Notes under the pieces: model-generated | What the model saw: only the letters and a program-made list of their open reading frames with translations | What the model was told of the DNA's origin: nothing | The model's database searches: none | In this document: positions 24,425 through 32,435 of the stretch, piece by piece | How positions within the stretch are numbered: position 1 is the first letter of the stretch | Layout of the letters: the number at the start of each line of letters is the position of its first letter | Translations under genes and position numbers: made by a program | Source: Aquihabitans sp. G128 | Lineage (GTDB): Bacteria > Actinomycetota > Acidimicrobiia > Acidimicrobiales > Iamiaceae | DNA: 64,000 bases | NCBI RefSeq assembly: GCF_019048865.1 | Contig: NZ_CP077604.1 | Coordinates: 4,588,001 to 4,652,000, forward strand | Direction of reading: 5' to 3'

Positions 24425-24495
24425 ACGGCCTCGCCCCGCCTGCCGAGCTCGACACCCCGGTCCGGGACCTCCTGGCGATCGCCGACCCGGCGTGA
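24421..24495 (+). CDS. 24-residue micro-frame linking two coupled genes
   Basis: The frame GTG...TGA codes for 24 residues, including ELDTPVRDLLAIADPA. It shares 4-bp GTGA overlaps with both neighbours, so it could be a translated peptide or a coupling leader that carries ribosomes to the glycosyltransferase start. It is too short for a family call. The alternative is that the overlaps arose by chance. Confidence 0.3.
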   Translation: MNGLAPPAELDTPVRDLLAIADPA

Positions 24496-25835
24496 CCACG
24501 GCCGGCCGGAGGCGGCTGGCCCTGCTCGCCCTGGCCCTCGTCGAGATCGGCTGGCTCGCGTCGGCCGGCCACCTCGCGGGCGCCATCCGCTGGTCGCCCG
24601 TGGTGGGGGCCCTCGGGCTGCACCTCGCGGTCGTCGGCGCCGAGCGGCGACGAGCGGTGCTGCGGCCAGGGGAGGTGCGGCTCGCCGTGGCGGCGGTCGC
24701 CGTCGCTGCGGTGGCGTGCACGCCGTTCGGGTCCCGGGACCTCTTCCAGTACGCGACCTACGGGCGGATGGTCGCCGTGCACCACGTCGACCCGTACGTC
24801 CACGGCCCGGCGGCGGTCGCCGGCGACCCGATCGCCGCCGAGACCGCGTCCGGGTGGGCCGAGGCGCCGTCGGTCTACGGGCCGGTCTTCACGTGGTTCT
24901 CCGCGCTCGCCGCCCGGGCGTACGGGGACTCGCCCCTGCTCGCTCGCCTGGCGTTCCAGGGACTCGCCGCCGCGAGCCTGCTGGTGGCGTGCGATCGGCT
25001 CCGTCGACGAGGGGCGCCGGGGTGGCAGCTGCTGGCGCTCGGCCTGGCCCCGCCGGTGGTGGCGGCCGTGAACGGTGGCCACAACGACCTGGTGGCCGGC
25101 GGGCTGGCCTTCGTGGGTTGGGACCTGCTCGAGCGTCGCCGGGCCGTCGGCGGGGCGGTCCTCCTCGCCACGGCGTGCTTGGTCAAGGCCTCGGTGGCGC
25201 CGGTCGTGGTCGCGGTGGTGCTGGCGGCCGCGGCCCGCCGCCGCTGGGGCGAGGCCTGCTCGGTGGCGGTCGCCGTGGCCGGGGTGGTGGCGCTGGCCTA
25301 CGTCGCGGCAGGCGGGTGGTCGGCGGTCGCTCCGCTCCGGGGCCTGGGGGACCACCGCTCCCGGGCGTCGCCCTGGGCGCTCGTCGAGCGCGTGGGCCTG
25401 GGCGCCCCTCCCGGGGGCCTGGCCACGGCCGCCACCGCGGCGTCGGTGCTCGTGGTGCTGGCCGGCGCCTGGCGGGCCCGGTGGCCGGCGGGGGCCACCG
25501 CCGTGTCGCTGGGCGTCGTGGTGTGCTGCTCGGGAGCCTCGGTGCTGCCCTGGTACCCGATGGCGTTCCTGCCGCTGGCCGTGGGCCAGGATCGCTCACG
25601 AGCTCGCACCGCGCTGGCGGCGGCCTCGGCGGCGCTGCTCCTGGCCTACGTCCAACCGCCGGGACGGCCGGTCGCCGAGCTGGCGGGCGCCTCGCTGGTG
25701 GGAGCGGCGGCTTCCGTGGTGCTCCTGCTCACCTTGATCGCCACCATCGGCGAGGCGGTCGCGGCCGTCCGTTCGAGCCCCGTCAGCCGGCCGGCGAGGG
25801 CCAGCTCCCGCCGGGCGGCGTCGGCGGAGGGGTGA
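24492..25835 (+). CDS. Polytopic GT-C glycosyltransferase, mannosyltransferase-like (GT87/MptB type)
   Basis: The 447-residue protein has about ten to twelve hydrophobic helices. The first extracytoplasmic loop reads CTPFGSRDLFQYATYGRMV followed by HHVDPYVHGP, with the Asp and the Tyr-Gly-Arg-Met pattern of actinobacterial polyprenol-phosphate-mannose-dependent mannosyltransferases. APSVYGPVFTWFS and AAVNGGHNDLVAGGLAFVG are further family landmarks. It probably extends a mannolipid or glycan outside the membrane. GTG 24492 is the preferred start. It is coupled to two tiny frames upstream, and rmuC follows 53 bp downstream. Confidence 0.78.
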   Translation: MTTAGRRRLALLALALVEIGWLASAGHLAGAIRWSPVVGALGLHLAVVGAERRRAVLRPGEVRLAVAAVAVAAVACTPFGSRDLFQYATYGRMVAVHHVDPYVHGPAAVAGDPIAAETASGWAEAPSVYGPVFTWFSALAARAYGDSPLLARLAFQGLAAASLLVACDRLRRRGAPGWQLLALGLAPPVVAAVNGGHNDLVAGGLAFVGWDLLERRRAVGGAVLLATACLVKASVAPVVVAVVLAAAARRRWGEACSVAVAVAGVVALAYVAAGGWSAVAPLRGLGDHRSRASPWALVERVGLGAPPGGLATAATAASVLVVLAGAWRARWPAGATAVSLGVVVCCSGASVLPWYPMAFLPLAVGQDRSRARTALAAASAALLLAYVQPPGRPVAELAGASLVGAAASVVLLLTLIATIGEAVAAVRSSPVSRPARASSRRAASAEG

Positions 25836-25876
25836 GCCGCGAGCAGGGACGTCGCCGTTCTGTCACACCCCCTCGG

Positions 25877-25882
25877 CACCAT
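25877..25882 (+). promoter_or_regulatory. -10-like hexamer CACCAT for rmuC
   Basis: CACCAT (NANNNT form) ends 6 bp before the ATG at 25889; the gap is GGGGCC, and no ribosome-binding site is seen. Confidence 0.35.
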
Positions 25883-25888
25883 GGGGCC

Positions 25889-26953
25889 ATGGACCTCGCC
25901 ACCATCGCCGTCGCCCTCTTCGCCGCCCTCGTGGCTGCGGCGCTGGTGGCCGCGGTCGCGGTCGCGGTGGTCCGCTCGCCGGTCGCCGGTGCCGCCGGCT
26001 CGCACCCCACCCCGCCGGTCGTGGGGCCCGAGCTGCTGGCCCAGCACCGCGCCGAGGTCCGCCACCAGCTCGATCGGGTGGCGGACCTCGTCATGGGCCT
26101 GTCGGACCGCCAGGTGGCCCAGCACGGCGAGGTCTCGGCCTCGCTGACCGAGGCGTTGCGCGCCACCGCCGGGCTCGCCGACACCACCGCCCACCTGCGC
26201 GAGGCGCTCGCCAGCCCCAAGGCCCGCGGCCAGTGGGGCGAGCGCATGGCCGACGACGTGCTGCGCCTGGCCGGCTTCGTCGAGGGCGTCAACTACCGGC
26301 GCCAGGTGGCGCTCCCGGGTGGCACCATCCCGGACGTCACGTTCCTCCTCCCCGGTGACCTCGTCCTGCACATGGACGTGAAGTTCCCGCTCGACAACTA
26401 CCTGCGGGCGTCGAACGCCGAGACCCTCGGCGACCGCACGGCGGCCGAGGCGGCCTTCCTGCGGGACGTGCGCCAGCGGGTGAAGGAGCTGGCCGGCCGG
26501 GGCTACGTGCAGCCCGGCGTCACCGTCGACCACGTCCTGCTCTTCATCCCCAACGAGTCGGTCTACGGCTTCGTCCACCAGCACGACCCCGGCCTGGCCG
26601 ACCTCGCGCTGCGCCAGAAGGTGGTGCTGTGCTCGCCGTTCACGCTGTTCGCGGTGCTCGGGGTCATCCGCCAGTCGGTGGAGGCCCACGAGGTGTCGCG
26701 CGCCTCGGACGAGATCCTCCAGTGCCTGGCCGGCTTCGGCGAGCAGTGGACCCGCTTCTCCGATGCGCTCGACGTGGTGGCCAAGCGGTTCGACACGGCC
26801 CAGCGGGGGTTGGAGGAGCTCGCCGGGCCCCGCCGTCGCCAGCTGGAGCGCCAGCTCGACCGGCTGGAGGACCTGCGCACCCGCCGTGGCCTGGCGGCCG
26901 AGGACGCAGCTCCGGCGGCGCCCCGGCTGGCTCCGGTGGACCGGGCCGGCTGA
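25889..26953 (+). CDS. rmuC: DNA recombination protein RmuC homologue
   Basis: The 354-residue protein starts with one membrane helix (residues about 4-30, Ala/Val-rich), then a helical coiled-coil region to about 105. The RmuC nuclease-like domain follows: KARGQWGERMADDVLRLAG and VNYRRQ, then LHMDVKFPLDNYLRA (the PD-(D/E)xK-like core with Asp and Lys) and VLLFIPNESVYGFV. RmuC limits inversions at short inverted repeats in E. coli. It is membrane-anchored with the domain in the cytoplasm. metG follows 47 bp downstream with its own hexamer. Confidence 0.9.
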   Translation: MDLATIAVALFAALVAAALVAAVAVAVVRSPVAGAAGSHPTPPVVGPELLAQHRAEVRHQLDRVADLVMGLSDRQVAQHGEVSASLTEALRATAGLADTTAHLREALASPKARGQWGERMADDVLRLAGFVEGVNYRRQVALPGGTIPDVTFLLPGDLVLHMDVKFPLDNYLRASNAETLGDRTAAEAAFLRDVRQRVKELAGRGYVQPGVTVDHVLLFIPNESVYGFVHQHDPGLADLALRQKVVLCSPFTLFAVLGVIRQSVEAHEVSRASDEILQCLAGFGEQWTRFSDALDVVAKRFDTAQRGLEELAGPRRRQLERQLDRLEDLRTRRGLAAEDAAPAAPRLAPVDRAG

Positions 26954-26987
26954 GCGCAACGGGTTCGTCGCCTCGCTGGTGGCCCCG

Positions 26988-26993
26988 TACCCT
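26988..26993 (+). promoter_or_regulatory. -10 hexamer TACCCT for metG
   Basis: TACCCT ends 7 bp before the GTG at 27001. No ribosome-binding site lies between. Confidence 0.5.
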
Positions 26994-27000
26994 TGGCCCC

Positions 27001-28533
27001 GTGCCAGACCGCTTCTTCGTGACCACGCCGATCTACTACGTGAACGACGTGCCGCACATCGGGCACGCCTACACCACGGTCACCGCCGACGCCCTGGCTC
27101 GCTGGCACCGCCTCCTCGGCGAGGACGTCTTCTTCCTCACCGGCACCGACGAGCACGGCCTCAAGATCGCTCGCTCGGCCGAGGCGCACGGCGTCACCCC
27201 GCAGCAGCAGGCCGACGAGACCTCGGCCCGCTTCCAGGAGACCTGGGACCTGCTCGACATCGTGCCGGACCGGTTCATCCGCACCACCGACCCGGACCAC
27301 ACCGCCACCGTGCAGGCCTTCCTCCAGAAGGTCCACGACAACGGCCACATCTACCGCGACAGCTACGCCGGCTGGTACTGCGTGGCGTGCGAGGCCTACT
27401 ACGAGGAGGACGACCTCCTCCCCAACCCGGACGGCGGCAACGGCCTCGACCCCGTCCACGAACGGCCGGTCGAGTGGTTCGAGGAGGACAACTGGTTCTT
27501 CCGCCTGTCCGCCTTCGAGCAGCCCCTGCTCGACTGGTACGCCGCCCACCCCGACGCCGTCGGCCCCGAGGGCAAGCGCAACGAGGCCCTGGGCCTGATC
27601 AAGCAGGGCCTGCGGGACATCTCGATCACCCGGTCCTCGCTGGACTGGGGGGTGCCGGTCCCGTGGGACCCGGGCCAGGTCTTCTACGTTTGGTACGACG
27701 CGCTCATCAACTACGCCACGGCCGTCGGCTACGGCACCGACCCCGAGCGCTTCGCCGCCTGGTGGCCCCACGTCCACCACCTGCTGGCCAAGGACATCCT
27801 CCGCTTCCACTGCGTCTACTGGCCGGCGATGCTGCTGGCGGCGGGCGAGGAGCCTCCGGCCAGCATCGACGTGCACGGCTACCTCACCGTCGGCGGCAAG
27901 AAGATGTCCAAGACGAGCCTCAACCAGATCTTCCCGGCCGACCTGGTCGAGGAGTTCGGCGTCGACGGCTTCCGGTACCACTTCCTGCGGGACAACTCCT
28001 TCGGCCCCGACGGGGACTTCAGCTACGAGGGGATGATCAGCCGCTACAACAGCGACCTGGCCAACAACTTCGGCAACCTCCTCAGCCGGGTCTCCACCGT
28101 GGTGGCCAAGAAGTGCGACGGCATCGGTCCGGCGCCGCGCCCCGACAGCCCCCTCGCTGCGGTGGCGGCCGAGGCCCTGGCCGACGCCACGGCCGCGTGG
28201 GCCGCGGTGCAGCCATCGATGGCGCTCGACGCCACCTGGCGGCTCATCCGCGAGACCAACTCGCTGCTCGAGACCACCGAGCCGTGGAAGCTCGACCCGG
28301 GCCCCGAGGTGGACGGCGTGCTGGGCGACGCGCTGGAGGTGCTGCGCCTGGTCTCGATCCTGGCCAGCCCGGCGCTCACCCGGGCGCCGCAGGAGGTGTG
28401 GCGCCGCATCGGCCTCAGCGGAGCTCCCACCGACCGGCAGCTGCCGGCCGCCGCAGCCTGGGGCCAGTACCCCGGTGGCCTGCCCGTGGAGAAGGCCGCC
28501 CCCCTGTTCCCCCGGCTGAAGCCGGTGGAGTGA
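27001..28533 (+). CDS. metG: Methionine--tRNA ligase
   Basis: This 510-residue class I synthetase charges tRNA-Met. The HIGH signature is HIGHAY at residues 19-24, after the N-terminal TTPIYYVNDVP. KMSKT lies at 301-305 in KKMSKTSLNQIFPADL. The connective peptide has one CxxC (CVACEAYYEEDDLL) but the second Cys pair is missing (DPVHERPVEWFEE), so the zinc knuckle is incomplete, as in some MetRS subtypes. There is no C-terminal tRNA-binding EMAP domain. A terminator and then tatD follow, as in mycobacteria. Confidence 0.96.
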   Translation: MPDRFFVTTPIYYVNDVPHIGHAYTTVTADALARWHRLLGEDVFFLTGTDEHGLKIARSAEAHGVTPQQQADETSARFQETWDLLDIVPDRFIRTTDPDHTATVQAFLQKVHDNGHIYRDSYAGWYCVACEAYYEEDDLLPNPDGGNGLDPVHERPVEWFEEDNWFFRLSAFEQPLLDWYAAHPDAVGPEGKRNEALGLIKQGLRDISITRSSLDWGVPVPWDPGQVFYVWYDALINYATAVGYGTDPERFAAWWPHVHHLLAKDILRFHCVYWPAMLLAAGEEPPASIDVHGYLTVGGKKMSKTSLNQIFPADLVEEFGVDGFRYHFLRDNSFGPDGDFSYEGMISRYNSDLANNFGNLLSRVSTVVAKKCDGIGPAPRPDSPLAAVAAEALADATAAWAAVQPSMALDATWRLIRETNSLLETTEPWKLDPGPEVDGVLGDALEVLRLVSILASPALTRAPQEVWRRIGLSGAPTDRQLPAAAAWGQYPGGLPVEKAAPLFPRLKPVE

Positions 28534-28545
28534 ACCGGATCCCGA

Positions 28546-28581
28546 TGCCGGGACGGCTCCGCCCGTGGAGCCGTCCCGGCA
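28546..28581 (+). terminator. Terminator after metG
   Basis: A perfect 15-bp stem, TGCCGGGACGGCTCC / GGAGCCGTCCCGGCA, has a 6-nt loop and starts 13 bp after the metG stop. There is no T-run. Because of this hairpin, tatD probably has its own promoter. Confidence 0.8.
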
Positions 28582-28696
28582 CCTACCGGGATCGCCGCAC
28601 GGGCCGCTGCGTACCCGCCCAACGGCCCTCGGAAACCTCGAAACCGAGCGATCCGCCGTCTTTTGACCGAACCGCCATCGAAAGGCGTGGCAGACC

Positions 28697-29536
28697 ATGA
28701 CGACGCCCGACCCGCACCCTCGACCCACCTCCGCCGAGGGCGACGACCGCACGGCACCCGAAGCCGCAGGCGCGCTGGCCTGGACCGACGACCACTGCCA
28801 CCTGCACTACCGCGACGCCGCCCCCGAAGCGGTGGCCGAAGCGGTCGCGGTGGCGCGCGAGGCCGGCGTGGCCCGCATGATCACCGTGGGCTGCGACCTC
28901 GCCGACTCCGAGGCCGCGATCGCCGCAGCGGGCGCCCACGACGGCGTCTACGCCACCGTCGGCGTGCACCCGCACGAGGCGGCGGGCGGCATCGACGGCA
29001 TCGAGGCCCTGCTCGCCGCCCCCCACGTGGTGGCGGTCGGCGAGTGCGGCATGGACCTCTACTACGAGCACTCCCCACGTGACGCCCAGCGCGAGGTCTT
29101 CGCCGCCCAGATCGCCCTGGCCCACGCCCACGACCTGGCCCTCGTGATCCACACCCGCGACGCCTGGGACGACACGTTCGACGTGCTGGCCGCCGAGGGC
29201 GTCCCCGAGCGCACCATCCTCCACTGCTTCAGCGGGGGCCCGTCCGAGGCTCGGCGCTGCCTCGACCTGGGAGCGTTCCTGTCGTTCAGCGGGATCATCA
29301 CGTTCAAGAGCGCGCAGGACCTCCGCGAGGCCGCCGCCCTGTGCCCGATCGACCGGGTGCTGGTCGAGACCGGCGCGCCGTACCTTGCCCCGGTGCCGCA
29401 CCGGGGCAAGCCGAACCGCCCGGCGCTGGTGCCCCTGGTGGGAGCGGGGGTGGCAGCGGCGATGGGGCGCCCGGTCGCCGAGGTGGCTGCCGCCAGCTGG
29501 GACAACGCCACCAGGGCCTACCGGCTGCCGGCCTGA
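28697..29536 (+). CDS. tatD: TatD-family metal-dependent hydrolase/DNase
   Basis: The 279-residue TIM-barrel protein has metal-binding DDHCHLHY near residue 31 and VGVHPHEAAGG. It continues with AVGECGMDLYYEHSP (Glu), LVIHTRDAWDD (His), ILHCFSGGP (His) and VLVETGAPYLAP, where the family usually has ETDAPYL. The late metal-binding Asp is therefore replaced by Gly here. TatD enzymes act as 3'-5' exonucleases in DNA repair and turnover. GAAAGG lies 11 bp upstream of the ATG. The gene sits between metG and rsmA as in mycobacteria, but the rpf gene found there between tatD and rsmA is absent. Confidence 0.9.
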   Translation: MTTPDPHPRPTSAEGDDRTAPEAAGALAWTDDHCHLHYRDAAPEAVAEAVAVAREAGVARMITVGCDLADSEAAIAAAGAHDGVYATVGVHPHEAAGGIDGIEALLAAPHVVAVGECGMDLYYEHSPRDAQREVFAAQIALAHAHDLALVIHTRDAWDDTFDVLAAEGVPERTILHCFSGGPSEARRCLDLGAFLSFSGIITFKSAQDLREAAALCPIDRVLVETGAPYLAPVPHRGKPNRPALVPLVGAGVAAAMGRPVAEVAAASWDNATRAYRLPA

Positions 29537-29592
29537 CCGGCGTGGTGGCGTGACGGGACGGCCCGGACCTGCTGCCCAGCCGGCAACCGGGC

Positions 29593-29598
29593 CATGAT
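29593..29598 (+). promoter_or_regulatory. -10-like hexamer CATGAT for rsmA
   Basis: CATGAT (NANNNT) ends 6 bp before the GTG at 29605. No ribosome-binding site is visible. Confidence 0.4.
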
Positions 29599-29604
29599 GC
29601 GACG

Positions 29605-30435
29605 GTGACCCACACCCGCCGCGCGCTCACCGAGCTGCTGGAGCGCCACGACCTCGGCCCCAGCCGGGCCCTCGGGCAGAACTTCGTGGTCGACCCGAAC
29701 ACGGTGCGGCGCATCGCCCGCCTGGCGGGGGTCGGCCCCGACACCCACGTGGTCGAGATCGGCGCCGGCTTGGGGTCGCTGACCCTGGCGCTGGCCGAGA
29801 CCGGCGCCTCGGTCACCGCCGTCGAGCTCGACCGGTACCTGGTGCCGGTGCTGCGCGAGGTGGTGGCCGGCCTGCCCGTGCTGGTGGTCGAGGGTGACGC
29901 CATGCGGCTCGACTGGGACGAGCTGCTCGCCGAGCACGCGTCGTGGACCCTGGTGGCCAACCTGCCCTACAACGTGGCCACCCCGCTCGTGCTCGACCTG
30001 CTGGCTGGCGTGCCGGCCATCGAGCGGATGCTGGTGATGGTCCAGCTCGAGGCGGGCGAGCGCCTGGCCGCCGAGCCGGGATCGGGGATCTACGGCATCC
30101 CGTCGGTGAAGGTCGCCCTGCGAGCCGACGCGAGGATCGTCGGCAAGGTCGGCCCGGACGTGTTCCTGCCCCGGCCCCGGGTCGACTCGGCGCTCGTCGA
30201 GGTGGTGCGACGGGCCGAGCTGGCCACCTCGGCCGACCCCGAGCTGCTGGTGGAGCTGCTCGAGAAGGGCTTCGGCCAGCGGCGCAAGATGCTGCGGCGA
30301 TCTCTGGCGGAGCTGGTCCCGCCGGAGGCGTTCGCGGTGGCGGGCATCGCGCCAGAGGAGCGTCCCGAGCGGCTGTCGGTGCAGGACTGGGGCCGCCTGA
30401 CCGAGGCGGTCGCCGCCCTCCGGCCCCCGACCTGA
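29605..30435 (+). CDS. rsmA: 16S rRNA dimethyladenosine transferase RsmA (KsgA)
   Basis: The 276-residue SAM-dependent enzyme dimethylates two adjacent adenosines in the 3' hairpin of 16S rRNA. Motifs in order are SRALGQNFVVDPNTVRRIA, VEIGAGLGSLTLAL (SAM site), the catalytic NLPYNVATPLV (motif IV), then FLPRPRVDSALVEV and FGQRRKMLRRSL. The start is GTG 29605, giving TRRALTELLERHDL before the first motif. The ispE gene follows 20 bp downstream, the conserved rsmA-ispE order. Confidence 0.95.
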   Translation: MTHTRRALTELLERHDLGPSRALGQNFVVDPNTVRRIARLAGVGPDTHVVEIGAGLGSLTLALAETGASVTAVELDRYLVPVLREVVAGLPVLVVEGDAMRLDWDELLAEHASWTLVANLPYNVATPLVLDLLAGVPAIERMLVMVQLEAGERLAAEPGSGIYGIPSVKVALRADARIVGKVGPDVFLPRPRVDSALVEVVRRAELATSADPELLVELLEKGFGQRRKMLRRSLAELVPPEAFAVAGIAPEERPERLSVQDWGRLTEAVAALRPPT

Positions 30436-30442
30436 CACCTCC

Positions 30443-30448
30443 TACGAT
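30443..30448 (+). promoter_or_regulatory. -10 hexamer TACGAT for ispE
   Basis: TACGAT ends 7 bp before the ATG at 30456, immediately after the rsmA stop region. Confidence 0.45.
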
Positions 30449-30455
30449 CGCCCCG

Positions 30456-31164
30456 ATGGAACCCCGGACCGTCCTCGCCCCGGCGAAGCTCACCGTGTCG
30501 CTGCGCATCGTGGGCACCCGGGCCGACGGCTTCCACCTGATCGACGCCGAGATGGTCTCGATCGACCTGGCCGACGAGCTGACCTTCGCCGAGGGAGACG
30601 GCCTGGACGTGCGGGGCGCCTCCGGGCTCCCGGTCCCGGCTGACGACGACAACCTGGTCCGGCGCGCTGCGGGCCGTCGACCGGCAGGCGCAGGTGACCC
30701 TCGCCAAGGCCATCCCCGCCGGAGCCGGGTTGGGCGGAGGGTCGGCCGACGCCGCCGCCGTGCTCCACTGGGCCGGCGTCGACGATCCCCACCTGGCCGC
30801 CGCGCTGGGCGCGGATGTGCCCTTCTGCGTGCGAGGCGGGCGGGCCCGGGTCACGGGCATCGGCGAGGTGCTCGAGGTCCTGCCGTTCGAGGACCGCACC
30901 TACACCGTGGTGACGCCGCCGTTCGGGTGCTCGACCCCTGCGGTGTACCGGGCCTGGGACGACCTCGGCGGGCCACGTGCCGAGGGGCCGAACGACCTCG
31001 AGCCGGCGGCCCTCGTCGTCGAGCCCGGGCTGGCCAGGTGGCGCGACCAGCTGGCCCAGGCCACCGGCGCCGTGCCGGTGCTGGCCGGGTCCGGGAGCAC
31101 CTGGTTCGTGGCGGGGGCCTTCCCCGAGGCGGGCACGGTGGTCCGGACCACCCCGGCCCGCTGA
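30456..31164 (+). pseudogene. ispE: 4-(cytidine-5'-diphospho)-2-C-methyl-D-erythritol kinase, frameshifted as sequenced
   Basis: This GHMP kinase of the MEP isoprenoid pathway is split between two frames. The first frame gives LAPAKLTVSLRIVGTRADGF and ends sense at DDDNLVRR. The second resumes as ALRAVDRQAQVTLAK and contains the ATP-loop PAGAGLGGGSADAAA, LGADVPFCVRGG and the C-terminal LAGSGSTWFV. The break lies at the GCGCGC tract 30662-30667. Restoring one GC would read VRRALRAV, matching family spacing. The gene is essential in organisms using this pathway, so a sequencing error is more likely than a true lesion. Even repaired it is short (about 236 residues), with reduced loops after the ATP motif. 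Confidence 0.85.
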
Positions 31165-31246
31165 GCCCGAGCCGTCGTTCGCGCCGGTGGGGGCCGGCCC
31201 CGGGTGCCGGGCGGCGGCGGTTTGGTGCAGCCGGCAGGCGGCCCGC

Positions 31247-31252
31247 TAGGTT
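31247..31252 (+). promoter_or_regulatory. -10 hexamer TAGGTT for the bS22 gene
   Basis: TAGGTT ends 9 bp before the ATG at 31262; the leader would be absent or about 2 nt. Confidence 0.45.
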
Positions 31253-31261
31253 GGCGTCACC

Positions 31262-31363
31262 ATGGGTTCACTGATCAAGAAGCGCCGTAAGCGCATGCGC
31301 AAGAAGAAGCACAAGAAGATGCTGAAGCGCACCCGTTGGCAGCGCCGGGCAGCCGGCAAGTAG
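31262..31363 (+). CDS. Small ribosomal protein bS22 (AURKAIP1/COX24 domain), 33 aa
   Basis: The 33-residue, extremely basic peptide begins MGSLIKKRRKRMRKKKHKKM and ends RTRWQRRAAGK. This matches the mycobacterial 30S subunit protein bS22, whose mitochondrial relative is mS38 (AURKAIP1/COX24). Length and sequence pattern agree along the whole peptide. It binds the small ribosomal subunit. A hairpin terminator follows at 31397, so the gene is its own transcription unit. Confidence 0.92.
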   Translation: MGSLIKKRRKRMRKKKHKKMLKRTRWQRRAAGK

Positions 31364-31396
31364 CCATCGGGGCTCGCTGAAGCCCGAGACCGCAGG

Positions 31397-31426
31397 AACG
31401 ACCGCCTCCGCCAGGGGGCGGTCGTT
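31397..31426 (+). terminator. Terminator after the bS22 gene
   Basis: Stem AACGACCGCC / GGCGGTCGTT (10 bp) with a 10-nt loop ends in a short TTTC. It lies 34 bp after the bS22 stop. Confidence 0.7.
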
Positions 31427-31663
31427 TCGCGTCCCGGGCCTGGCGACCACGACGGCGCCCTCGCCGCCGTGAGAGGCGGTACCGGCCCGGACGGCTCCAC
31501 GACCACCCTGCCCGGCGCAGACCGGCCCACGACCGCTGTGCCGGGATCGGCCACGAGCGTCGAGCCGACGGCCCCGTCGAGCGCCGCGTTCGTGCCCACC
31601 GCCTGCTGAGGGCCCAACCGGCTCCGGCCGTCGGGTGCTCGCCGCCTATCGTGGCCGGACCCG

Positions 31664-31736
31664 TCGGGGGTAGTTCAGTTGGTAGAACACCGGCCTTTGG
31701 AGCCGGCTGTCGCAGGTTCGAGCCCTGCCCCCCGAG
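31664..31736 (+). tRNA. tRNA-Gln (anticodon TTG)
   Basis: The acceptor stem TCGGGGG pairs with CCCCCGA (31729-31735). The D-stem GTTC/GAAC, anticodon stem CCGGC/GCCGG with loop CTTTGGA (anticodon TTG) and T-stem GCAGG/CCTGC with TTCGAGC are all perfect. The length is 73 nt including the discriminator G. CCA is not encoded. Confidence 0.96.
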
Positions 31737-31870
31737 CCCTTGCCACGCCCCGCTCGGAGCGCTACCCCGGCTGGCGATCCTGCGGAGGACGCCCCGCCGC
31801 CCACCCGTGCGGCGGCCCTGTCGCACCTGGCTGCGGTTGACCGGCTCGGATGCCGGGCACACCCCCGTGC

Positions 31871-31927
31871 ATGGGGGAGATCTGGAAGCTGATCCGCAGG
31901 TGGCTGAGCCGACTGCGGGGGTACTGA
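31871..31927 (+). CDS. 18-residue cationic amphipathic peptide frame
   Basis: The frame ATG...TGA encodes MGEIWKLIRRWLSRLRGY. Its Trp, Ile and Leu would lie on one face and Arg/Lys on the other of a helix, like membrane-active peptides. Its TGA overlaps the ATG of the next frame (TGATG). No ribosome-binding site or hexamer is obvious, so expression is unproven. Confidence 0.3.
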   Translation: MGEIWKLIRRWLSRLRGY

Positions 31928-32022
31928 TGGCGAAGCGACTGCGACCGCACCGTGCTCGGCGGCGCCTCGTCTCGAGGTGGCGGTACTGGCGGGCGAGGCG
32001 CTCGTGGCGCCGCCGCTTCTGA
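31927..32022 (+). CDS. 31-residue Arg-rich peptide frame
   Basis: The frame begins MAKRLRPHRARRRLVSRWRY and carries 14 or more Arg with interspersed Trp. It is coupled by TGATG to the preceding short frame. The composition suggests RNA or ribosome binding, or a chance product of G+C-rich sequence. I recognise no family; bS22 upstream is of similar size but not similar in sequence. Confidence 0.3.
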   Translation: MAKRLRPHRARRRLVSRWRYWRARRSWRRRF

Positions 32023-32079
32023 GCTGGCCGCCGGAACGACCCGGGGTCGGACCGCGCCGGGACGCCCGGCGTGGCGTCG

Positions 32080-32295
32080 TCAGGCGGGTGCGACGCCGTC
32101 GTCGGCCTCGGCGTGCAGCGTCACCGTCGCCGCGCTGCCGTCGACGGAGACCGTGAGGCCCGTGACCGGCACCACCCGTACGCCGGCGGGCGCCTCGCCG
32201 TCGCGCAGGGAGACCACGAGCGACGCGTTCACCGGGATGGCCGCCTCGATGCAGCTGTCGAGCACCTCACCGAGCGATATCGGTTCGAGTTCCAT
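32080..32295 (-). CDS. Hypothetical protein, 71 aa
   Basis: A small acidic protein starting MELEPISLGEVLDSCIEAAI, with a helical N-terminal half and a beta-strand-rich second half (LTVSVDGSAATVTLHAEAD). No signal peptide, membrane helix or recognised domain is visible. It stands alone on the minus strand, 140 bp downstream of the large membrane-protein gene. Composition supports coding. Confidence 0.5.
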   Translation of the reverse strand: MELEPISLGEVLDSCIEAAIPVNASLVVSLRDGEAPAGVRVVPVTGLTVSVDGSAATVTLHAEADDGVAPA

Positions 32296-32435
32296 GGTGC
32301 GGCCTTCGTGCGGGTTCCCGGTGGCGTGGTGCCCGACCCCACGCGGCGGTCGTCCAGGGCGTCAGCCTCGCGCACCACGGAGCGTGGGAGGGGGACCACG
32401 TTCCGACGCTCGGGTCGGGCGCTCGGCCGGGACGG

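Noticed and set aside
31364-31663. A gene between bS22 and tRNA-Gln
   Set aside because: Only the terminator at 31397 is visible; frames there are Arg/Pro-rich without start signals.
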